DNA of 60,001 nucleotides, from contig UZAN01040569.1 in assembly GCA_900618425.1 (NCBI GenBank), positions 1 through 60,001 of the forward strand, in the 5' to 3' direction. This DNA is from Echinostoma caproni. Taxonomy: Eukaryota > Platyhelminthes > Trematoda > Plagiorchiida > Echinostomatidae. Shown here one piece after another: positions 52,193-60,001 of the stretch. Each line of letters begins with the position of its first letter. Positions within the stretch are counted from its first letter, which is position 1. Both the position numbers and the translations under genes were made by a program. The notes beneath the pieces are model-generated. The model searched no databases and had not been told where the DNA came from. It was given only the letters and a program-made list of their open reading frames with translations.

Positions 52193-52249
52193 CTAGATTT
52201 TCACAACTCGTCGGCGTGGCACACGTCGTCGTTGACGATCCCGGTACAC
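52193..52249 (-). CDS. Possible last coding exon of the Ig-domain gene (basic tail)
   Basis: A pyrimidine-rich acceptor (CTCCTGCTGGTTTTCAG on the minus strand, ending at 52,250) is followed by 18 codons and a TAG, reading VYRDRQRRRVPRRRVVKI. The exon starts in phase 0, matching the phase-0 donor of the Ig exon at 53,369. The very basic tail could be a nuclear or matrix-binding end, or the frame may simply be fortuitous. There is no homology evidence. A possible poly(A) signal follows at 52,075-52,070. Confidence 0.4.
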   Translation of the reverse strand: MYRDRQRRRVPRRRVVKI

Positions 52250-53368
52250 CTGAAAACCAGCAGGAGGTTTGAGATGACAATCAGGTTCACGTGACAAGTT
52301 TTGATTCAGACAAAATGCCATCACCGTTGCTTTCGTGACGAAGTTTACAATGGACGAAAGCGTTGAGTTCAAAAACATATCAGCAGTGCTTTATTAGCAT
52401 AATAACAGTAACGTGAAATGCTTTGGTGTACTGAAGTTCTCCGAATCTCACAGATTTACTAAATTTGGAATAAAAACAGCCAGTTGTTAGAAACTGATAG
52501 TTTCTGACGCATCAATTGGGCATATTTGATAACTGACTCATCAAAAAGGAGAAAATAAAATGGGTAACTCAGCGAAGTCATAGACACTTCCTACCAGTTC
52601 TTGTATATATAAATGTCAGTCAATTACTGAATCAGAAACCATCACAATTAAATATGCCAAATAGTTGCCAAGTCAGCACCATTGTACAACAAAATGGAAC
52701 AAAGTGAATTCGCAGATGGCAAACAAAGACTGGCGCAGGTTAGTAATAACAGCTCAGATTGTCAGAACACAATCAACACCTTTAAGTAATAAGATATCAC
52801 GCGATAATGTAACTGATCTGTTTATAATGATCATTTATACATACTGAGTGAGAAAACCCTCTTCAGATGCAGATTACCAACCGAAACAACCCAAACACAA
52901 CCCTGCTGCTCATTTACTGAGTGCCAGAATAGATAAATTAATAACCTTCTTTCTACGAGAAAAGTAAACATTATAACCAAATGAGAGGTAACTTAAGAAA
53001 CACATTCAATGTTCGCGAATCATAGTTTGCGGACCCATTGACACCATCACAAGGCATGTAGTTACGCCTCGTGTTCACTTCAAAGAGTGCACGATGCACT
53101 TTTGTTCCTTTGATTAGTGACCTGATCTAATACGGCAACCGGGAACACCTATATTACGACCACATATGTGGAAATACCAAACCAATGACCGGATGCTTTG
53201 TTCGACAGGACGCTCTTTTATGTACTCGGAACTCAAGAGAATCAATTTTATGACAACTAAATTGCTTGTGTGTGCAGATCATCTAAGAGAAAATGGATAA
53301 CACAGAGCACTCTTGTTTTTCACATGTACAGTTCATGGTGAATTAAGTGGAATAAAAATGCGACTCAC

Positions 53369-53498
53369 TCTTCGCGATCCACGAACTAGGTCTTCCGTAA
53401 CAGTCACGTCGATCGTGCTACTAGCAGTTCCATATGGATTCTTTGCGGTACATGTGTACTTGCCAGAGTGTTCCGGCATAAGCTGACCTCGGGCAATT
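53369..53498 (-). CDS. Immunoglobulin I-set domain, second-half exon
   Basis: The minus strand encodes RGQLMPEHSGKYTCTAKNPY followed by GTASSTIDVTVTE. This is the F-G strand signature of an I-set immunoglobulin domain, with the Tyr-x-Cys cysteine and the Asn-x-x-Gly turn. The exon ends in RGSRR at a strong donor (AGA|GTGAGT, donor at 53,368). The acceptor is taken as GAATAG ending at 53,499, because it restores the frame from the exon at 57,411 (phase 2 to a single base) and lies behind a TTAAC branch-like site and a C-rich tract. A closer AG (GGTCAG) would break the phase. I-set domains occur in adhesion, axon-guidance and matrix proteins; which one this is cannot be told. The exon is only 130 bases, so an ORF length filter would miss it. 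Confidence 0.8.
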
Positions 53499-53535
53499 CT
53501 ATTCGGTTTCGTTCGTTAATACGGTTTGGGCCCGG

Positions 53536-53549
53536 CGGGGGGGGGAGGG
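53536..53549. repeat. Poly-G tract
   Basis: Nearly pure G run. On the Ig-gene strand it is a C tract about 40 bases before the proposed acceptor. Confidence 0.85.
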
Positions 53550-54749
53550 AGCGGTAAGATGATGGCAGCAAGAAATGGAACGAATATATTAGAGCTTGCT
53601 TTGAAAATCGTATGGGTGCATGACGAATGCCGATTAATTTTAAGGAACTTTCTGCTATTCTTTTCCGATGAGCATTGAATAATTTGACGTTTCCGCGCGA
53701 AAGCTTCTAATTTACATATTCGTCTCTGGGGGAATACACTTTTCCGGGAGCATTTTCAATTTAATGTGAATTAACACCACCGGAAATTCTGTCTCGAACA
53801 AGAGAAAACGAAAAAGATTTAAAGGAAACTTTTGTGAAAGAACAATGGTTTATCCTCTATATGTACAAAATGCACACAATAGTCTAAAGGTGTCTACCCG
53901 ACTAACGCGTATTTCTTCATGTTTTCTATTAAAAGGCATTGAAGTAGTATAGATACTATTTTTTGGAATAAGCTTGATGTATTTTCCATTCGGATATCAT
54001 ATTGTTTATATTAAAATGTTTATATCACAATGTATGTTTATGCATCTATGTATTTATATATCAAAATGTAACAAACTACCCTCAGGTGTGCTGCCAAACT
54101 TTTCAAAAGGTCTGATTTATAGGAAGTTGAAATAAGCAGGACGTTGATTTTGAAATTGTGATGTCATTAACTCCGCTAAAGTCTGACTGCATTATATTTG
54201 CGTGTACAACTTTGTCATTCTCAGTTACCAAAGTCCTCTAATACTCAATTTAAGCCTTTTTCTTCCAACGTGACATTTAAATATTTCGTAAGACGTTAGT
54301 TTATAGTACTTCAATGAGAAATGCATCTGTAAAACTATTTTATCGTTTTATTAAATAATTCCTACTGAAAACCGACGTTGCCTTCGAAAACATGGAACAA
54401 AACATATTTCCCTTCTCAATTTGCGCAATTACCAATCAGAATGAACCCGTGTACAAACTTTTTTAAGCTCGTCTAATCATCCACTTCAAATCATCGTGAA
54501 AATTCCTGTGGATACTATGTAAAGGAACTATTATAGTTTCTATTTGAAACGCGGTAAATTTCCAAGTCAAGTCTACAGAAAGATCGCAAACTTGCAGTTT
54601 GGAAGATTAGCATACAAAGTGAATGGGCACCCATATTGCCAACTATTCATTTGTGGTAAATCAAGCTTTGTCAACAAAACTAAACAAGAACATACACAAA
54701 CAACCATTCATTACCATACATACGCGCGCCCTTTGACTGGCTGCGCTGC

Positions 54750-57340
54750 AATTTCGTGTTATCACATCTCATCAAATTTGAAGGATTTTTTGTCACTATT
54801 ATGGCCTTCGTTCGTCGATATACCAGATCGGAACTACTTCTACTCAAACACTCTAACGGATTCACATCACGATTTGATTCAACCACACTCAATTCTCTCG
54901 GATTTCGGAATTCACACAAAAAGCACAACCGGGCCGGATGGCAAGTTGCTCTTAACTGCATCCCTCCGTTAAAAATGTCCGTCCCATCACTGCTGAGTAT
55001 GAAAATACGTTCATTTTTCACGAAAATCTCGGATTTATCACTTGTTCTGTGTTCCCGGATTCACGTTTATACTTGTCTGATTTGCATACAAGAATCTTGG
55101 CTGAACCCTCATGTTGCTGACGCGTTAGTGTCCATTGACCGATTTAACCTGTACCGGCAGGACAGGGAATCATGTGGCAAGAAATCCGGTGGTGGTGTGG
55201 TTACCTACGCCAACACGTCGTGGTGTGGCAAGTCAGATGCCGCTTACTCATACTCAACTAACAGTATTGATTGTTTGTCTATTCGGTTTTACTCTAAATT
55301 CTTCCGACATAGAAGTACCTTCATAACGAACCTATATATTGCTCCGTTTTGTACGCGAAATACCATCTCGACATTCTTTGACTCTTTTTTTATCTTTTCT
55401 TGTACCACTTCTTGAGGACAACCTGCACATTATTGTAGGTGATTTTAACCATGCTTCAACCCGGCCTTTATGCGTTTCACCGACCAGAGGTAACTCCGTT
55501 TTAGATAGAATTATAACAAATCACCCCGAATTCTTCTCTCTCCATCTCCGTGCACCCGTATCAACCAGTGCTCATTGTCTGCTCCTTCTTAGACCTAAGA
55601 TATATTCCCGTTCTGACTTCCAGTCATTTAAGCAAAGTAACCAAATCAAAATCCGTCTTCAAAACACGTCACTTAAATGAATTCTTCTCCTTCAAAGAGC
55701 CCTGTCCCACGCAGTTTCATGGTTCTCCCTTGAGCCTTCGTTGAACAACAACGTTAATCTTTTTGTTGATACAATCAATTCCATCTTTGACATCTGTTGC
55801 CCGGTTGAAACCTTATTTCTCTCCGATGGTCGTATTGCATCTCCGAAACTCAAAACATTTAGGAGACACAACGAACATTTCTACAAATCCCGGAATTCAT
55901 CAATGGTCAGCTACATTTCCACCTTGATGAAAAAGAAATCAAGCGTATCAATACAACCTATGGGAATCAACTCCTATGCAGCCAAAACAGGCGATACCTA
56001 TGGAAAGGAATTCAGATCTTATGTGGAGCGAATTCCAAACCCGATGAATGTAGCGTGGACGTTGGGAGCATAAATTAGGCATTTGCACATCCGACTAGTG
56101 ATCCTCTTGTTTCATGGATTCCGGAAGACGCAGCTAACATAACCATCTTCTCGAGAGAAGAAATGTTTAAACTCCTCACAACTAAATCATCCACTGGTAT
56201 TGGTCCTGACGGTTTATCTTCATCCCTTCTAAAGCATGGTGCCCTGGCTCTAACGGATGCTTTTACTTCTATCCTCAACACGTCACTCGGTTCATATTCA
56301 ATTACCGATTGCTGGAGACCCGTCACGATCATTCCCATTCCAAAACCGTGCAGATCCAGCACCCTGTCCAAACGTTTATGTCCCATTGCTCTAAAGTCAT
56401 GCGGTCTTAAATTGGCAGAACATGCCATTCTCAAACGTCTTTCTGCTTCCTTCTGTACCCCTGAAGACCATCTCCAGTTCGCTTATAAATCAAACAGGTC
56501 CACTACTTTAAAAACAGAACTCAGCAGACTCGGCTCGGTAGGAAAACGTCTAAACCACTCGTGAACAATTCGGGAGTACTACAGGGTGCCGTATTGTCTC
56601 CGTTCTTGTTTTCCACCTACATCAGTAATCTTTCTGCGAGTTCTCCAGCCCAGTTATTTAAATATGCTGATGACGTAGCCCTCTGCCAAGCCATTTCTGT
56701 GCCTGAGGACCTTTTACATTTCTCAAATAATCTATTGCATATTCATTAATTTTCTGTTCGTTTTGGACTGTCTCTTACTTTATCCAAGTGCTTCGAATGC
56801 AATTTCTCCCTTTCTCGATCTGCTTATCCTCGTGATCCGTCTGTCATAAATACGGATCCCCTAACTAGAGTTGAATCTGTGAAGTATCTGAGAGTCAGAA
56901 TCGACACTAACTTAAAGTGGACATCCCATATTTACAACTCTGTACAGAAACTTCGCAAATTATCTTTTCAACTTCGAAGACTTAGGCAGTGCAATGCCAA
57001 GCAAAAATCCTTTCACTTTTTGTTTATAAATGTGTTTTCCCCGTTCTTCTTTATTGTTCTCCGGTGTATTTTGCTGGTCTACTAATGAAAGACTTCAAAA
57101 TTCTTCGTCGCGGTTTATCGATCATCAGTCGTGTGTCTTTTAACTAAATGCTGCTCTCATACGTCTACACGTTCTTTTTATCGATTACTACCCTCTTGCA
57201 TTATTCTCTACAGAAATTTCCCAGAATCCTTGTAAACCGAGAGCGCGCTTCCTCAGAATTTCTCAGCAACCTTAAAGGCTAAATATTTTACTTGTATCTT
57301 TCCTTCTATTGATGAGATGTGCAAATTTTTGACTGAAATG
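54750..57340 (+). mobile_element. CR1-like non-LTR retrotransposon, internally deleted
   Basis: Near the start a MKIRSFFTKISDLSLVL block opens the endonuclease (about 54,990). ESWL with the catalytic Glu and a GGG block follow, then, after a frameshift near 55,390, HIIVGDFNHA and SVLDRIITN. The final SDH of the endonuclease is SAH (about 55,567), so a catalytic Asp is lost. The linker reads ICCPVETLFLSDGR. The reverse transcriptase begins STGIGPDGLSSSLLKHG (about 56,190), then WRPVTIIPIPKP and HLQFAYKSNRST. Immediately afterwards (about 56,510-56,530) the frame jumps to NNSGVLQGAVLSPFLFS and KYADDVALC (about 56,660-56,690). The stretch with the first catalytic Asp is deleted, roughly 70 codons. 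YLRVRIDTNLKW and weaker tail similarity run to about 57,340. The 5' boundary is uncertain. Dead copy, antisense to the host Ig gene. Confidence 0.88.
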
Positions 57341-57410
57341 CGAACATTCTGTTCTCGCAAAAGTCTATACAAATACAAATACTGAAATCAAATAAATTGC
57401 ATTAACATAC

Positions 57411-57609
57411 GCAAAAATGTATATACGTCCATAAGCATATTTCTTGCCCAAGAATATCGGGTGTTTTCTTTGCTCTGGTGCAGTTCCAGATGGCTCAAAG
57501 GTCCATTCAACAAGGGATTCTGGAGAAGAGGCTTCGTCTGTGCACTGTAGAGACATTTCATCGTTGACGGTATAGGTGATAGAATCTCCACTGTAAATGG
57601 CCGGAGCAG
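57411..57609 (-). CDS. Immunoglobulin domain, first-half exon
   Basis: The minus strand reads APAIYSGDSITYTVNDEM, then SLQCTDEASSPESLVEWTF: the A-B-C strands of an Ig domain with the strand-B Cys and the strand-C Trp 13 residues later. It continues through an FLGKKYAYGRIYIF strand to a GTATGT donor at 57,410. Joined in phase to the exon at 53,498 it gives a complete domain with both cysteines. The start follows CAG at 57,610 in phase 1, common for Ig exons, but the polypyrimidine tract there is weak and the frame stays open to 57,694, so the exon could start further upstream. The rest of the gene, probably more Ig domains and the signal peptide, should lie at higher coordinates, beyond or near the right edge. 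Confidence 0.72.
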
Positions 57610-57614
57610 CTGTT

Positions 57615-60001
57615 TCGAAACCACGAAATAAGGTAATAGGTAAGGTTTTCGTAATACCAAGCAATGCTACTCGTACCTCAGAACGAAAAGACAATTAACT
57701 ACAAACCTTGAACGAAAGTGCCTATTAAATCTTCACATTGTCCTCATAACCAGTTCTCAGGTGATTAATTTCACTTGAACACATTTTAGATCAGTGATAA
57801 TATGTACGCAGAACTAAAATTTATTCGCCTCCCACCCGTGTACATGAGCAATCCCATATCACGCAAGTCACAGAATTCTCGGTTTGCTTCAATGAAATAA
57901 GGTTAACCCTTTGTCATTATCCATGTGGTTCAATCCGATCAAGAGATAGATCAGTTTGTTGATGTTTCGGCACACGTAAAGCACCACAATCTCTTCACAT
58001 CTACCATCATCTTCGTAGCATTTTTTTTGTGCATCTTGTTGAGGCATAACGAAGAAAGTTACACTTTGTTATGTCAAACTCGGTGGATTCCGCCAGGTTT
58101 GAATTCTGTGTACATGCTATCATAATTAAGTCGAAATTAGTGGATCCAGTCTACTATAGCGCTCCAATCTTCCCGAAATTTCCGCAGCCAGAAGCAGAAA
58201 ATATTATATTCATTGAGTTCACACAAACAATTTTTAACATCTGCCTAAACTTTCAAATTTTATGAAACTGATGAGTTGAAGAAGCAACTCACGCCATTCT
58301 TCCACTTCAGCTTGAACTACCTTAAAGCACTCATATCCGAAAGCACTACTTGCTTTTCCCCTTCCGTACTAGTGGGTGTGCGTATGCTGATGTACTCAAA
58401 CGAACATATCAAATGAACCAGATCAGTGTCCCGCGCATGTCACAAGTCTTATTTTCCCCAGTAAACACAAACACTTATGCACACACATTCATGTAAATTC
58501 TGAAACTACCGGGTTTTGGACAGGTGATATATGGTTATCAAAAGAAAATTTATGCACTGTTTACCCTCCTTCCCGTGCAATGTTCTCCGATCCGCCAATT
58601 CTACTGACCACAATTCAAGCAGACTAAACCATGTTAACGAAGCAACAGGATAGCTATCGACTGCTACAAGCAGGTCACACTAGCTATTTCGTAAGAATGA
58701 TTGACATTTTTGTCCGAAAATTGGATCAGGTGAGGACCACACAAATCCCGTTTTTTGTGTAGGCATACATATAACACGTTTCTCTCCTGATCCAAATCTG
58801 ATGGAAACTTGTTTCTCTTTATTTGATTTGCCATCCACACCCAACAAGCGAATGATTGGAAAATAATTAAAATTAGTGGCTTTAGCATTGCATTCGGCGT
58901 AAATTGTTCGCGTGTGAAAATTACCTTTTACCACATATGAAAAAAGTGCGAATGGCCCGGATAAGCAGTGATTGCTGAAGTATTCGAAAAATTCAAGTTT
59001 CGATGTGGTGTGCAATATCACTTACATTTATACACTCATTCCCAGATTTATAACTCTCCGGAGCGGGAAGTAAGAAAATTCAAGTGGTAGATGCCCGCAT
59101 CCAGTGGGTAAAGTAGTTACCCTTAGTTTCATTTCAGTGCTTGCTGATCTTTCTGAGTTACATCAGGAATCTAAACCTATCATGGAATTTTCAGTAGATA
59201 GTTAGGAATTTTCAGTGCACATGTTTGCTAATCTCAGTGCGATTGAGTATATGACGATACTCGCAATAGGTAGCTACTGATGGCAAATCTCGTTATACGC
59301 TGCAGCAATTTGCTGTAGAATAGTTCACACATTGGACACTTTCTAAGCCGGATTACAAATATATATCGCCTAAAGCGGGAACAATCAGAGTTACCCGATA
59401 ACTCCGATAGCTTTATTTACCATACAAATTGAATTAAATGCTACTGATTATTCGTATCACAAAGATATCTAATTGTGGTTGACAATAGTTTGTATGATAC
59501 TGCCATTCTGGTGACAATATCACCCCAGAGCAACATAAACGATTATTGTGAATCTCGTGATCTATCAAGAACGCGCGCGAAAACCTAACCTTATCATGGA
59601 TTAGTACGATCTTATAATGTTTGAGATCGGTGGGACATACTTTACCAGCTTATAAATATTGGAAAAGGGATTAATAGTGACAAACCTAACCATGGTCTGT
59701 TTCAGTGCCTTGTTTGCGTATTCCATAACACTTTCTAAGATGAGGATCTGCTCAGTGTAGTTTGTGCCTTCGTACTAAATATAACATTGTTTTGTATCTC
59801 CCGCGTGGCCCGGGTTAATTCAAGATGATTTTCCAGCCCTCTGGTCACTGGATGAAGGGAGAGATAGTGTGGGATGGCCTAATTTGACAGGTATATTTTC
59901 CTCTTCCAAAGAGAATAATTTATTGAATGCATTTTTTAAAACGTGCCTGTCTCTTTACGCACTCACACATACATGCGCCAGATCAACCCCCCCCCCCACT
60001 T
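57615..60001. other. Ig-gene upstream intron or flank
   Basis: No second Ig exon is certain. A minus-strand frame near 58,845-58,685 contains VSIRFGSGEKRVICM and then a Trp 10 residues later, vaguely Ig-like, but it lacks a good donor. The window ends with a poly-C run at 59,987-59,998. Confidence 0.4.
59987..59998. repeat. Poly-C tract
   Basis: Twelve C in a row at the window edge. Confidence 0.9.

Larger units (their letters stand above)
53499..57410 (-). other. Ig-gene intron containing an antisense LINE
   Basis: A 3,912-base intron that splits one Ig domain between its B/C strands and its F/G strands. The donor is GTATGT (57,410). It contains a G-rich run (53,536-53,549; C-rich on the gene strand, so part of the acceptor region) and a CR1-like element in the opposite orientation. 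Confidence 0.6.

Noticed and set aside
1..60001. CRISPR array, operon-like gene cluster or bacterial-type defence system
   Set aside because: Exon-intron structure, animal gene families and eukaryotic retroelements show a eukaryotic nuclear region; no regularly spaced repeats or tightly packed frames exist.

Overview
This window looks like nuclear DNA of an animal, most probably a digenean fluke (Platyhelminthes: Trematoda). It is AT-rich, has long non-coding stretches and GT-AG introns with pyrimidine-rich acceptors, and carries a mix of CR1-like LINEs, another LINE, Penelope-like elements and degenerate tRNA-like SINEs. It also contains an innexin, a gap-junction family that is expanded in flatworms. 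The placement at trematode level is inference from this combination; no species-level marker was seen. Short runs of N show that this is a draft assembly.

Layout. 1-1,390 (-): decayed CR1-like LINE running off the left edge. 2,991-6,649 (+): 3' half of an innexin gene, with two confident exons (third transmembrane segment; fourth segment plus tail), one possible cytoplasmic-loop exon, and a poly(A) signal at 6,688. The exons for the first two membrane segments are not recognisable here. 7,690-8,153 (-): LINE reverse-transcriptase remnant. 17,690-18,160 (-): CR1-like reverse-transcriptase remnant. 18,160-45,570: essentially gene-free DNA with degenerate tRNA-like/SINE pieces, mostly at 35.8-39.1 kb. 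45,580-48,100 (+): a cluster of Penelope-like fragments, namely two GIY-YIG ends in the same orientation and then a reverse transcriptase. 51.6 kb: another SINE copy. 52,193-57,609 (-): the 3' end of an immunoglobulin-superfamily gene. Its I-set domain is split over two exons, and the intron between them holds a CR1-like LINE in the antisense orientation (about 54,750-57,340). The rest of the right end shows nothing firm.

Only two host genes are supported, and both are partial. They are on opposite strands, about 45 kb apart, and nothing suggests that they work together. All recognised transposons are disabled by frameshifts, stops or lost catalytic residues. No operon, RNA gene, CRISPR array or novel defence-like system was found. 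The points most worth follow-up are the split Ig exons around the antisense LINE, the clustered Penelope ends, and a SINE tail shared by four copies.
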